From the NCBI GenBank assembly GCA_021521415.1, contig JAIQDT010000299.1, forward strand, positions 372,001-436,000: DNA of 64,000 nucleotides, in the 5' to 3' direction. The notes beneath the pieces were generated by a model that worked only from the letters and a program-made list of their open reading frames with translations, did no database searches and was not told the origin of the DNA. The position numbers were made by a program, and so were the translations under genes. Shown here piece after piece: positions 22,801-34,645 of the stretch; within the stretch, counting starts at the first letter, position 1, and every line of letters begins with the position of its first letter. Source of the DNA: Bidens hawaiensis. Lineage: Eukaryota > Streptophyta > Magnoliopsida > Asterales > Asteraceae.

Positions 22801-23190
22801 TGGAAGGGCATTATTCATTTTCGTAAGAGGGGGAAGCTCAGTCCGAGGTTTATTGGCCCGTTCCGTATATTGGCCCGAGTCGGTGAGGTAGCATATAGGC
22901 TGGAATTGCCCGAGGAGCTTGCGGGGATTCATCCTACTTTTCACGTGTCCCATCTGAGGAAATTCCTGGCGGATGAAGAGGCCCATGTGCCTCTTGATGA
23001 TATCGAACTCGATAGTAAGCTGAGCTACGTTGAGCAACCGATTTCTATTCTTGACCGTCCGGAGAGGCGTTTGAGAATTAAGGTGGTTAGATAGGTAAAG
23101 GTGTAGTGGAAACACCATAGGGGTTCCGAGGCCACTTGGTAGTCCGAAGGCGATATGATGAAGCATTATCCGCAGCTGTTCCTGTCGCAT
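19877..23190 (+). pseudogene. pol: G2 pol: protease, RT, RNase H, integrase, chromodomain relic
   Basis: The protease site Phe-Asp-Ser-Gly-Ala-Ser is intact near 19921. RT begins in the frame ending at a TGA (20558-20560), continues at 20591-21124 with Phe-Ile-Asp-Asp-Ile-Leu, then shifts frame near 21075 and stops at a TAG (21355-21357). The long frame 21358-23094 (578 codons) holds RNase H (Tyr-Ser-Asp-Ala), an HHCC integrase zinc region, and the core Asp...Asp...Glu (Val-Asp-Arg-Leu-Thr-Lys, Ser-Asp-Arg-Asp, Gln-Ser-Glu-Arg). The C-terminus runs into a chromodomain-like tail with three stops (23092, 23104, 23140). Few lesions would have to be undone, which fits its moderate age. Confidence 0.92.
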
Positions 23191-23229
23191 CGGGATTCGG
23201 GACGAATCCCATTGTAAGGGGGGTGGACT

Positions 23230-24480
23230 TGTAACGCCCGTTAATTCCGGTTTCAAGAATTATGGATTGTAGAGTATGTATAATTCTCGGGATCTATCCG
23301 ACGTTCCTCAGAAGCCTTTACGTCATCCCGGTATGTCTCATCGCTCAACATTTTTCCCAAGTTGCATTATTATTATTTTCTGGGGGCTAGAATGAAAAAG
23401 TTTTATGATATAACACTAAACAAAAAAACCTAAACCCTAGTTCAGCTGCAGTGGCGATCGGCAGGTTCCAGCCCCTCCCCCCTTTCATTGCTTCGACTTT
23501 TTGATCGATTCCAAGCTCCTAGAAGTAGTTCAAGGTATGTACTACAAGCCCCAACACTCTTTTTGTTCACCCCTAATCGTTTTGATACTCAATTTTGCCA
23601 AAACTTTTCGTTGGATAGATTTTCGGCCAAGGTGTAATTGACCTACTTCCCATGGATAAAAGTTAGAGTTTCTGGTGTAGAAAGATCCCCAGGCATGGCG
23701 TTTAAATCATATTAAAATTTCGTGGTCATTGGAGGTGTTTAGGTCGGTCAATCGATTTTAGTTCGAAAACTAGGGTTTATCGGGTGTAGAATTGCAAATT
23801 GTTGAGTTTGATGTGTTAATTGATCGGGTGACCAACCGAATCAGTTTGTACAGCCCTATGGGAGTTTAAGGGCTGTGGAAAAATTAATTTTTTGATGCTC
23901 GGGGCTGTAGTGGTTAGTGCTTCGTCAATCGAGTCGGCGGTGAGCGAATTTTCTTTTAAACGTTAAAGTAAGAGTTGTAAAAAGGAACCGTCAACCCTAT
24001 CAACTCGGGTGACATAATCTTGATGAATGAAAAGATCTAAAATGGAATTTGGTTCATTCGGGCTGATTCGTTTAACAAATGGTTTTAAGGTTTATTACAC
24101 GCGCATTCGACCCGATTTGATTATCCTTGGGCCTTGGGCCAAGTTGTTGTGCCTTGGGCCAAGTGTTGGGCCTTGGGCCAAGTTGTTGGGCCTTGGGCCC
24201 AAGAGTTGGGCTTGAATGGCCCATTAGGCAAGAGTGTTCTTACAGTCTAGTTTAGTAACGTGTTGTGTATAATTTACAGGCCCTTGCTTGTGATTGTGCA
24301 CTTAGGGATTTCATAGCTCGTTGCAGGTGTTCGATTGATTTCAGGTGAGTTAATGATGCCCTTTTTACTCTTTTTTACTTTTGGGCTAGCATGCACACCT
24401 AAGTGTTTTCTTACATGATGAAATGTTTTTAAACGAATTTATATAGGCTTGCTAGTATGTGGTAGGCCTTGGGATGTTAA

Positions 24481-24512
<32 letters not shown>

Positions 24513-25189
24513 TATTGCTTGGCCTATATTTGGCGATGTTGTAGTCGTTTCGACTACTGATGTTGTGTATGCCTACTTTGTGTTTGCATGCACTGATGTT
24601 ACGTGTTTGGGTTGTACGTTTGCTCGACCCTGATGTTATACGTGGATGTTATATATACATACTGTGATATATATAGAGATGTAATTGAAAGGATGTTTAC
24701 ATATACATTTTGTATATATATGTATGAGGATGTTTAGTTTTCGGTAATGATGATTGGATGGATGCACCCTTTTACTTTTTAAAACTTTTGGTTTGACTCT
24801 CTTAACTATTACTACTTATGTTATTTACTTAAAACTTGAACTCACTCAGCTCAAGGTGACTTTGTGTGCATGTTAGTGTGAGTTTCAGGTTAGGAGGAGG
24901 ATGCCTTATCGCTTGGACGTGTACGAAGCTACTTGGACGGTGAAGGGCATACGGGAATTGAAGTTTTATTATTAAACTTTTATTTTTAAAAGTTTTTATT
25001 TAAAGATAACTATGTTGATTTTGGGCAAAATTCCCGGGTTTTGGGAACTTATTTTATTATTTATGTTTTCCGCTAAATTATACTCTGAGATGTTGTTTTT
25101 AATGGAAAGAATTGTTTTTAAGTTTAATTATTTTACAAGTGTTCTGAACGATTACCAACTGTGGGGTTCCCGGGGTTTGGGGCCTTACA
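23230..25189 (+). repeat. G2 3' LTR
   Basis: The LTR is 1960 bp and aligns with the 5' copy throughout. The TTGGGCC minisatellite is shorter here (about 24125-24205). Confidence 0.93.
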
Positions 25190-25194
25190 AATAT

Positions 25195-27807
25195 GCCTTC
25201 TCAACAATTATCCGGTGCTCAAAAGCGTAAAAAAAGAAAATGAGATGATGCAATAAAAAAGTCTCAAGCCGGTGCTATGCATAAATTTATACAAAAATCG
25301 GCAGTTGAAAAGCCTATTGAAGAGCAAGAAAATGCTAATGAACAAGATCATGTGGAAGTAGTACTTGAAGAGCCGGAAGAGGAAGAGCATGTTGAGGCTA
25401 ATATAAATGAGGAGCTTGTCAAGCATAACCATGTTGATATATTTGATCCAAGAAGGTGGGAAGGACTTAATTCTGATGAGATTAAACTTTTGGTTGAGAA
25501 AGGTCCTAAAAGAGATAATAATATAGTACATGGTCCGTATGATAAGCATAAAAGATGATTTTCATCAGCTTTATATACAAGAACTTCATCAAATTTGGCT
25601 AGTATATTCGATAGAGGTAGATAAGATATTTTGTTTTTGTTGTAAAGTGTTTAGAAAAGGGCTCCCGAATTGGATGCGGAAGGTTATAATAATTGGCACC
25701 ATGCTTTCACTAGTGTCAATAACCACGAAGTTTCCTTGGATCATCTCACAAATATGAATAGTTGGTTTGATATGCGTAAAAGATAAAAGTTGAACGAAAC
25801 AATTGATAAAACTCAGTACGAGCAATTCAAGAAAGAAAGATACTATTGGATACAAGTCCTTTTAAGAATCGTTGCATTAGTCAAGTTTCTTGCTAAAAAT
25901 AATTTAACATTTCGTGGAACAAAAGAAAAGCTGTATCAAAAAGGTAATGGTAATTTTTTTTTACTTCAGTCAAATTGTAACTAATTGTACTTCTTATTTG
26001 AATTTGTTTTTAATAGGTAATGAAAATTTCTTGGGTCTTGTTGAAATGTTGCAACAGTTTGACCCGGTTAACAAAGGGCATGTCCGGCGGATCATATATG
26101 ATGAGGTTCATATTCATTATCTTGGACATAACATCTAAAACGAGTTAATTTTTAATATAGCTCAAGAAATTGAAAAAGAAATCATAAATCAGATATAGGA
26201 AGCAAAGTATTATTCTATCATATTGGATTGCACTCCAGATTCAACTCACCAGGAACATATGACTATAATTGTGAGGTATTTAAAGTTCTCTTCTAATTCG
26301 GTTACTGTTGAGGAGTCCTTTTTAGGGTTTTTGGATGTTAATGATACCATGGGGAAAAGGTTATTTGATATTACAGTTGAGGAGTTAAAGTCTCTTGGTT
26401 TAGAACTGGATGATATGCATGGTCAAGGTTATGACAATGGAGCTTTTTAGGGTTTTTGGATGTTAATGATACCATGGGGAAAAGGTTATTTGATATTACA
26501 GTTGAGGAGTTAAAGTCTCTTGGTTTAGAACTGGATGATATGCATGGTCAAGGTTATGACAATGGAGCAAACATGAAAGGAAAACACTAAGGAGTGCAAA
26601 TGAGATTTTTAAATGAAAATCCTAGAGCATTTTACACTCCTTGTGGTTGCCATTCTCTTAATATTATATTATATGATATGGCTACCATTTCTACTAAAGG
26701 AAAGAGTTTTTTGGAAAGATCCAACGTATGTATATTATCTTTGTAAATTCTAATAATTGATGGCAAAATTTGAAAGATAATGTTAAATCTTGGAGTCTAA
26801 AGTCTTTGTCTCAAACGCGTTGGGAAAGTCGTGTAGAAAGTGTTAAAGCTATTAAATTGCAACTTGCTGATGTACGAGAGGCTTTACTTGAAGTTGGAGA
26901 AAAAATGGTGATCTTGCAATTGCAGATGAAGCAACTACAATAGCAGAAAATATTGGTTTTGACTTTTTGGTATCAATTATCATCTGGTATGAAGTGTTAG
27001 ACAAGGTGAATATAGTGAGGAAAAGGGTTACAATCGAAATATATGCACCAAGAGATTGCTATTAAAGAAATAAAGAGATTGATTGACTTCTTCAAGGAAT
27101 TTAGAGAAAATGGTTTTTCAAAATCAATAGACGAAGCAGAGAAGATTGCTTTTGAAATGGGAATCGACCTGATATTTGCACAAAAACGTGTAATTAAAAG
27201 GAAAAAACAAAGTGATAATTGTTCAAGTAGCCAAGAAGCTTCATTTGCTCCTCAAGAGAATTTTAGAGTAAATTATTTTTTATATATTATTGATCAAGCT
27301 ATTACTTCTCTTGAGACAAGATTTGATCAATTCAAAAATTTTGAGAAATTATTTGGATTTTTGTTTCCACAAAACTTGAGGGGAAATGAAGATGAAGATA
27401 TTAAGTTATCCTGTAATTTTCTTGAAAATGCACTAGAGTTTGAAGGAAGATCGGATATTGATGGCGAGGAGCTTTATATGGAGTTAAGCTCATTAGACAT
27501 ATTATATACCATGGAATTTAGTAGCCCTATTGAAGTTTTGAAGCATTTGAAGGAGACCCAAGAAAATTTCCCAAATGCAAGGATTGCATATAGAAGAATA
27601 TTGTTAACTATTCCAGTCACAGTGGCATCCGCAGAAAGAAGTTTTTCAAAGTTGAGGTTATTAAAATCTTATTTACGATCCACAATGTCCCAAGAAAGAC
27701 TTAATGGATTGGCGATGAAAGCCATCGAGAGCGAAATCTTAGATAGTATAAACCGCGAAGAGGTGATCAAACAGTTTACTGTCAAGAATGCTAGGAGAGC
27801 TTCATGA
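25195..27807 (+). pseudogene. hAT transposase (zinc finger MYM/TTF type), decayed
   Basis: The coding region starts just after the G2 insertion with a Lys/Arg-rich N-terminus. It then shows the TTF-type zinc finger (Phe-Cys-Phe-Cys-Cys-Lys near 25632), the segment ending Phe-Leu-Gly-Leu-Val-Glu-Met-Leu (near 26030-26050), the His-Tyr-Leu-Gly-His motif, and the C-terminal hAT dimerisation domain (Ala-Ser-Ala-Glu-Arg-Ser-Phe-Ser near 27628). The best open part is 27043-27807. Stops, frameshifts and a 125-bp tandem duplication at 26318-26567 break the frame. Such proteins cut and rejoin element ends in the nucleus. Confidence 0.88.
26318..26567 (+). repeat. 125-bp exact tandem duplication in the hAT transposase
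   Basis: Two adjacent copies (26318-26442 and 26443-26567) look identical. The length is not a multiple of three, so the duplication shifts the frame. Confidence 0.93.
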
Positions 27808-27989
27808 ATAATCGGTTAGAGCTTAGCTACTATTGTATTTGAGTTTATTACTATATATTTGCTATTTTTATTGTTATAACGTTAATGTCATTTAAAAAAC
27901 TATCTTATGTATTTCGTTACTTGTTAGGGCCTTTGGGCCTTTTTTTTAAAGTTCGGCCCAGGTATTTGAATTCTCGGAGACGGCCCTAA

Positions 27990-28288
27990 AAACGTACCAC
28001 ACCAAATGCCATACGAGTCACCACTTTATGTTTTCAACCGTGATCATGTCCTCTTTGTGATAAGGATATGGTTTCACTCCTTAGGATGTCACACAAGTCA
28101 TGGTGGTTCATGCAACGTGTGACTCCGACCCTCAATGTTTTACAATATGTTTTAACCGAAAGTCTGACAAGTCATGGTGATACACGAATACTCAGCTTTT
28201 GGTTTGATTTATTTTCAAAATTTTGGTTTTTGTGTTGGAACATAAGAGTCCATGGTGATTCATAAAAATTCTAAGTTCCTCATAACAC

Positions 28289-28338
<50 letters not shown>

Positions 28339-28403
28339 ATTATTATTATTATAGTTTTCATATTTTAACAAACTTTAACAAAGATTTCTTTTCTTTATAT
28401 ATC
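27990..28403 (+). other. G1 leader, second part, with microsatellite
   Basis: G1 sequence resumes after the hAT target duplication. The phrase CATGGTG plus a few bases recurs three times about 77 bases apart (28097, 28172, 28250). An ATT trinucleotide array occupies 28287-28336. No coding sequence is recognised before gag. Confidence 0.6.
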
Positions 28404-29666
28404 ATGCAGTATTCGAGACTCGCGATTTTCGTTACCCTTGTTCGCAGAAAGGCTTTCGGGAACCTTAAGCGACGATCATCTGGAACCTCTAGCCACAAGA
28501 TAACTTCCCAGATCACTAAGCACATGACAGCGGTCCTCCCTAATATCATGACCCAGATGCCCCAGAACATCATGGCTAACGTTAACCCTCCTCCTCCCAT
28601 GCCTTCAGCTCCTGTTGTGACCTATAAAAACTTTACTGGTGCCAAACCTACCACTTTTGACGGAACTCAAGGTGCCACTGCCCTAATTCAGTTGTACAAA
28701 AAGATGGAGAGCGTGTTTCTCCATATTGAGTGTCTGGATGATAAGCAAACCCGATTCGCTACAGGTGTTTTCAAGAAAGGTGCTCGTACATGGTGGGTCA
28801 AGGAAAAGTCGACCCGCGGTGCTGAAGCTGCCATGGCCTTGCCATGGAACGAACTGAAGGATCTCATGGCCCAGCAGTTTTGTCCTCCAAATGAGCTTAT
28901 GAATTTGGAGGATAAGTTTTGGAACCTTAAGCAAGAGGGTGGTGAGCACTCCGCTTACACTTCCCATTTCAACGAGCTAAGTGTGTTGGTGCCGCATCTC
29001 GTCACCCTTGATTCGCATGCCATCGAAAAGTACATTAGGGGACTACCGAGGCTGATCCAAGACAGTGTTTTCAGTAGTTCGCCTAAAGAACTTGGCGACA
29101 CAATCAATCTAGCCGCAACATTAACCTAAAACCATGTCAAAGCCGGGATTTTGACATTGAAAGCATCCAAGAAACTAGCCGATAAACCTACTGCTGAACC
29201 CATATAACCCAAACCCGAATCATCCAAACCCACGTACTCCTCCCACAACCGCAATAAGAAGCGCAAAAACTACGTGCTAACCCAACAACCCACACCTCAA
29301 ACTCAAGCCAATCCCGCACCACCACTCAAGAAACCCTATGGCGGACCTCACCTGTTTTGTAGCACATGCCAACGTCACCATCCATCCTATGCCTCTTGCC
29401 GACAGTGCAACCGTTGCAACCGTTACGGACATCTTAGTGCCACTTGTCGCGAAACCACCATAGGGTCTCCCCCGCGGGCGGCTCAACCAAATCCTCGACC
29501 CATGCAATTTGCCCCACCCATTATCCAAATGCGGGCTTGTTATAACTGTGGTGACCCTGGCCACTTCCGCAACGCGTATCCGCGAATCTCAAATGTGAGA
29601 CCGCTTCAACTGGCTCCAACCCCGCAATTTCAACTCCAAGCTTATCAATCCTATCAAGCGATTTAG
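28404..29666 (+). pseudogene. gag: G1 gag with two zinc knuckles
   Basis: The frame 28404-29129 is a gypsy capsid domain, including Phe-Asp-Gly-Thr, Trp-Trp-Val-Lys, and the Phe-Asn-Glu-Leu-Ser-Val-Leu-Val-Pro segment. It ends at a TAA. A second frame (29274-29666) carries CxxCNRYGHxSATC and CYNCGDPGHFRNAY; the last Cys of the second knuckle has become Tyr. Two stops separate the frames. Confidence 0.85.
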
Positions 29667-29799
29667 CCACAAGCTCAACCTTTGTTAGCTAATCAAGCTC
29701 AAGCGCAGCCGTTCCCAGCAATTCAAGCACCCGCACCCCAAGAGGGTCAAGCCGCTCAAGCCTTTCAAGCTCCCTAAGATAATCGTGGGCTTGACTTCA

Positions 29800-32700
29800 T
29801 GATGAATGCCCACCAAGCTCAACAAAACGGCGATGTGGTGAACGGGTATGTTTCTTGTAGACGACCGCTTTGCATCTATATTATTTGATACCGATGCCGA
29901 TATGTGTTTCGTATCCTTAGAATTTGAACTGTTGCTTGCTAAACGTCGGTCTAAAGTTAAGAGCTCGTACATTGTTGAAGTAGCGAATGGTAAATCCATG
30001 TCGAACGATTCCGTTATTCGAAGTTGCAAGATGAATCTTAATGGCCACACGGTCTCAATCGATCTCATTTTGATGCAATTGGGAAGTTTTGACATCATGG
30101 TAGGCATGGATTGGTTGTCCTCCCACCATGCCGAAGTTGTTTGTTTTGAAAAGTTCATTCGCATACCGCTCGCCGATGGTCAAACCCTTCGCACTCTTGT
30201 TGAAAAGCTTTGTCCTTCGAGTCTTAACCTCATAACTTGCTCTCAAGACCAAACATACTTACGCAAGAAGTATATGGCATTTGTGGCTCACATAGTTGAA
30301 AAGAAAGAGCAAAAGATTAAAGATATCCCGGTTGTTCATGAGTATCCCGAAGTGTTTCCCGATGACGTTTCTAGTCTTCCTCCCGTTCGAGAAGTTGAAT
30401 TCCGCATTGATCACATGCCTGGTTCATCCGCCCTAGTTCGTCTCCATGGGGTGCACCTGTTTTGTTTGTCAAGAAGAAAGATGGTTCCTTTTGTATGTGT
30501 ATCGACTACCGCGAGCTCAACAAGCTTACGGTTAAGAATCGTTATCCTTTGCCTCGCATCGACAATCTCTTCGATCATCTTCAAGGAGCTTCTTGCTTCT
30601 CCAAGATTGATCTTCATTCGGGTTATCATCAATTACGCATGCATGAAGATGATGTGCCGAAGACCGCCTTTCAAACTCTATATGGACATTACGAGTTTAG
30701 GGTTATGCCGTTTGGGTTAACCAAAGCACCCGCGGTATTCATGGACCTCATGAACCGTGTATGCAAGCCATACTTAGATAAATTAGTGACTATCTTTATT
30801 GATGATATTCTCATATGTTCTAAGTCCAAAACCGAGCATACAAAGCACCTTCATTCCATCCTTGATCTTTTGAGGAAGGAACAACTTTACGCGAAGTTCT
30901 GGAAGTGTGAATTCTGGTTGAACGAAATTCCATTCTTAGGGCACATAGTAAACGAAAAGGGTATTCAAGTTGACCCCGCCAAAGTCGAAGTCATTAAGAA
31001 TTGGAAGACTCCAACCTCTCCCGCCGAAGTTCATTCGTTTCTTGGTCTTGTGGGTTATTATCGTCGCTTCGTCCTCAATTTTTCCACGATCGCTTTACCC
31101 CTAACTGCCTTGACTCATAAGGATAAACCTTACGTGTGGGGATGAAAGCAAGATGAAGCATTCCAAACTCTCAAACGTATGCTTTGCAATGCGCCGATCC
31201 TTGCTCTCCCCGAGGGTAACGAGGACTTTGTTGTCTATTGCGTTGCTTCTAACCAAGGCCTTGGTTGTGTCCTTATTCAACGAGGTAAAGTCATGCCTAC
31301 GCTTCACGGCAACTTAAAGTTCATGAAAAGAACTATACGACGCATGATCTCGAGCTCGGTGCTATTGTTTTTGCGTTGAAAATTTGGAGACATTACCTTT
31401 ATGGCACAAAATGTGTGGTATTCACCGACCACAAGAGGCTTCAACACATTTTTGACCAAAAGGATCTAAACATGCGGCAACGACGATGCGCCGAATTACT
31501 TAGATTACGAATGTGAAATTCGCTACCACTCCAGTAAAGCGAATGTTGTAGCTGATGCCCTTAGTCGAAAGACCCATGTGAAATCTATCTTGCTCCATAG
31601 TGTGACTGTTCAAACTGATCTCCAATTCCGGATCTTTGAAGCCCAACATGTTTCTGTCACCAAGGGTAATATGCACGACGAAATGTCTTGTGGCGCTGAG
31701 TTTCAACTCAAAACTAAGCGTGATGGTTTGTTGTATTACTTTAATCGTTTATGGGTTCCCAATTATGATGATCTTCATACTTTCATCATGGACGAAGCTC
31801 ATAAGTCGCGATATTCCATTCATTCTGGTGCGGATAAGATGTATTTTGACTTACGGTCCACATTTTGGTGGCCCGGTATAAAGAAAGACATTGCATTGTA
31901 CGTCGCAAAGTGCCTTACTTGCGTTAAAGTTAAGTCCAAGCATTAGCGATCATCTGGTTTACTCGTGCAACTTCACATCCCGATTTGGAAATGGGAAGAT
32001 GTTACCATGGATTTCGTATTTAAACTCCCAACCACTCGAAACCATCACGACGGAATTTGGGTTATTGTCGACCGTTTGACTAAGTGCGCGCACTTCATTC
32101 CGATTAAAGAAAAGTTCTCAGTTGATAAACTCGCTCAGATCTATGTTTAGCGTATCGTGTGCCGTCATGGTGTATCCTTGCGTATTATTTCTGACCGTGA
32201 TAGTCGTTTTACTTCTCACTTTTGGTCATCTTTGTGAACCGCGTTGGGAACTCGTTTGGATCTTAGCACCGCCTATCATCCTCAAACTGATGGGAATCCG
32301 AGCGAATGATTCAAACATTTGAGGATATTCTTAGGTCTTGTGTTTTGGATTTTGGTGGAAACTGGGATTCTCATTTTCATTTTATTGAGTTCTCCTATAA
32401 TAATAATTTTCATACGAGCATCGGTATGGCTCCATTTGAAGCACTCTATGGTCGTAAGTGTCGTTCTCCTATTTGTTGGAATGAGAATGGTGAAGCCCAA
32501 ATCACCGGTCCCAAACTTGTCTAGGAGACCACTGATCAAATTGCGCAAATTCGACAAAATCTCTTAGCCGCTCGTAGTCGCCAAAAGAGCTACGCTGATA
32601 ACCGTAGATGACCTCTCGTGTTTAATGTTGGTGATCGTGTTCTTCTCAAGGTATTTCCTTGGAAGGGTTTTGTTCGTTTCGGTAAGAAAGGTTAACTATC

Positions 32701-33061
32701 TCCTTGATATGTTGGACCTTCCAATATTTTCGATCGTGTTGGTAGCAAGGCCTATATTCTTGAACTTCAGCAAGAACTCGCGAATGTTCATCCGACGTTT
32801 CATGTGTTGAATCTTAATAAATTCTTAGCCAAGGAAAATCTCCACATACCACTTAACGAAGTGCGCATCGATGAATCTATGCATTTTGTTGAGAAGCTGG
32901 TGGATATTATGGAATGCAAGGAAAAAGAGACCAAACATAGCCGTATACCTTTGGTAAAGGTTCGTTGGGAATCTAAACATGACGCTGAATTCACCCGGGA
33001 GCGTGAAGATCAAATGCGAACCAAGTATCCTCATTTGTTTGATGCGGATTCTTTTGCCTAA
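29800..33061 (+). pseudogene. pol: G1 pol: protease, RT, RNase H, integrase, chromodomain-like tail
   Basis: The protease site reads Phe-Asp-Thr-Asp-Ala-Asp near 29890, so the conserved Gly after Asp-Thr is lost. About 40 codons between protease and RT are missing near 30430. RT (30462-31145) has Phe-Ile-Asp-Asp-Ile-Leu and ends at a TGA. RNase H (31146-31570) spans several frames. The integrase zinc region and core follow at 31578-32520 with further stops. The final frame (32804-33061) has the Val-Lys-Val-Arg-Trp ... Arg-Glu-Asp-Gln-Met tail found at the chromodomain end of Tekay-like elements. Confidence 0.88.
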
Positions 33062-33686
33062 TTTCGGGACGAAATTTTCAAGTAGGGAATGCTGTGACAT
33101 TCGTCGATTTCGATCCATATTTGTATTTGTTAACCCGACCCGTTGGGTCGTTTCAATGTACTATCATTATTATTCATCATAAATAAAGTATTCCCGACAT
33201 TTAATGTTCGATGTTTGACCCGAAATTTTAGTTTAACACGTTTTGTCATCAATTAACGTCGATATATATCATATTAATTATATTATAACAATATTTAGCT
33301 GCGAATCAAACCCGAAATCTTTGCCGAAAATTGTGCTAATAAAATCATTGCAATTAACGCGTATACGCTCCTCTAACTAGTATAAATACGGACCTAGGAC
33401 TGAGCTAAACTCGCTCACACATCTCAATCACTCTCATTTTATTTTATTTGGCCGTAATCCTCCGTCAAGTCACTGGCTCCGGTGACTTCGACTTCTCCGT
33501 CGAAACTACACATTAACGGGTAATTATTATATGCATTATGCTAGTGTTGATCAAATAATTAAAACCCCTAACACTAACTAATCAATTATAGAACAGAAAT
33601 CCGGAATTGAAACTTGGGTTCTTGAGGTGGAAGATGAACCTAAGTTAATATATTTATATCATTGTTCTCATTCTAAAAATCAGATT

Positions 33687-33761
33687 ATCATCTGGCTTAA
33701 CTAGTTAACTCCTTGGCCTTGTAAACAACAGACCCAGGTTCGAAACTCGGGTCAAGCTTTT
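33687..33761 (+). other. tRNA-Thr-like unit 1 in the G1 3' LTR
   Basis: This is the counterpart of 13955-14028. Its B box reads GGTTCGAAACT and so keeps the CG that the 5' LTR copy has lost; the A box has drifted. Confidence 0.6.
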
Positions 33762-33824
33762 CTTTTTGTAAACTGTTATTATTGTTATTATTAATACATA
33801 ATATAACCTCAAAACTAATAATAC

Positions 33825-33856
<32 letters not shown>

Positions 33857-33859
33857 GTA

Positions 33860-34537
33860 GGGAGAGGATCAAGAGAAAACTTAAAAACTCCTAAAGAATT
33901 ATTTTTAATTAAAAATAAAAAAATATTTTCAAAATTTTTTTTAGCCATTATTCTTATATTTTCTTATATTTCACTCGAAAAGTATAAAAAAAATAAAAAA
34001 AACAAAAAAAAAACTGCTGTAATACACATACGTATTACTGTGCGATACCGTTGTATTACACATGTGTATTACTATGTATTTTTGAGTTTAATAGTGTTTT
34101 ATTGCATATATTCAATATTTGTGTATTGTAAATGTGTAGTAGTGTTGTATTACATGGAAAAAAAATAATAATAAAATAAAAGTCGATGTGGTGCACATGT
34201 GCGTTAATGTTGTATTACACATACGTACTAATGTGTATTCGATGTGTGTATTAGTCTTATATTGCATATATACAATAGTGTGTATCAAATATGTGCAATA
34301 GTGTTGTATTCTATGCAATACAAACGCTTTTGCATATATGCAATACACACTATTACACATGCGCACTATACCGATGAGGTTACCGACAAGTTTTTTTTTT
34401 GAACCAATAACAACATATAAGAATAATGGAAAAAAAAGAAACTTCAAAAAAAATTTAAAAAAAAGTTAAAAATAGTTTTTTAGAAGTTTTTAGGAGTTTT
34501 TAAGTTTTCTCTTTAAGAGGAGTTTTCACTAGAACCC
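33860..34537 (+). mobile_element. Second, unrelated MITE in the same TA microsatellite (G1 3' LTR only)
   Basis: The element begins GGGAGAGGATC and ends AGAACCC between TA repeats. Both ends share a 25-base inverted segment beginning AAGAGAAAACTTAAAAACTC; on the right side it lies about 14 bases further in. The middle is rich in TGTATTACACATACG-like words. No coding capacity. Confidence 0.82.
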
Positions 34538-34576
34538 ATATATATATAAAATTAAAACCATAACTTAAACGAATGT

Positions 34577-34645
34577 CATCTCAGGATCAACTGGATAGAA
34601 TACTAGCCTTGTAACACATGGACCCAGGTTCGAAACCCGGGTCTG
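34577..34645 (+). other. tRNA-Thr-like unit 2 in the G1 3' LTR
   Basis: AGGATCAACTGG, the CCTTGTAA loop and the GGTTCGAAACC B box with pairing T-arm are followed by TATTTTTTT. It corresponds to 14466-14533. Confidence 0.6.

Larger units (their letters stand above)
17032..25189 (+). mobile_element. G2: Ty3/gypsy chromovirus with about 2 kb LTRs
   Basis: LTRs at 17032-19016 and 23230-25189 start TGTAACG and end CCTTACA. AATAT flanks the element at 17027-17031 and 25190-25194. The polypurine tract AAGGGGGGTGGACT (23216-23229) abuts the 3' LTR. Pol order is protease-RT-RNase H-integrase-chromodomain relic. Sampled LTR divergence is about 4%. A solo LTR of the same family lies at 61723-63867. Confidence 0.95.
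16261..27989 (+). mobile_element. hAT transposon (ZMYM/TTF-zinc-finger type), split by G2
   Basis: The ends carry imperfect inverted repeats (AAGGCCGGCTC against TTAGGGCCGTCTC). They are flanked by an 8-bp duplication, AAATGTAC at 16253-16260 and AAACGTAC at 27990-27997, with one difference. Eight bases is the hAT length. The transposase relic lies in the 3' portion. Gypsy G2 sits between 17032 and 25189 with its own 5-bp duplication. Confidence 0.82.

Noticed and set aside
24027..24215. 62-codon frame in the G2 3' LTR as a conserved LTR protein
   Set aside because: The other LTR copies of the family have different lengths and frames at this point, and the C-terminal half is minisatellite.
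34112..34447. 111-codon frame in the G1 3' LTR
   Set aside because: It lies wholly within the MITE at 33860-34537 and reflects its repeated TGTATTACACA words.
13955..34645. Functional tRNA-Thr genes
   Set aside because: No complete acceptor stem can be formed and the D-arm is degenerate, so they are annotated as tRNA-like units only.
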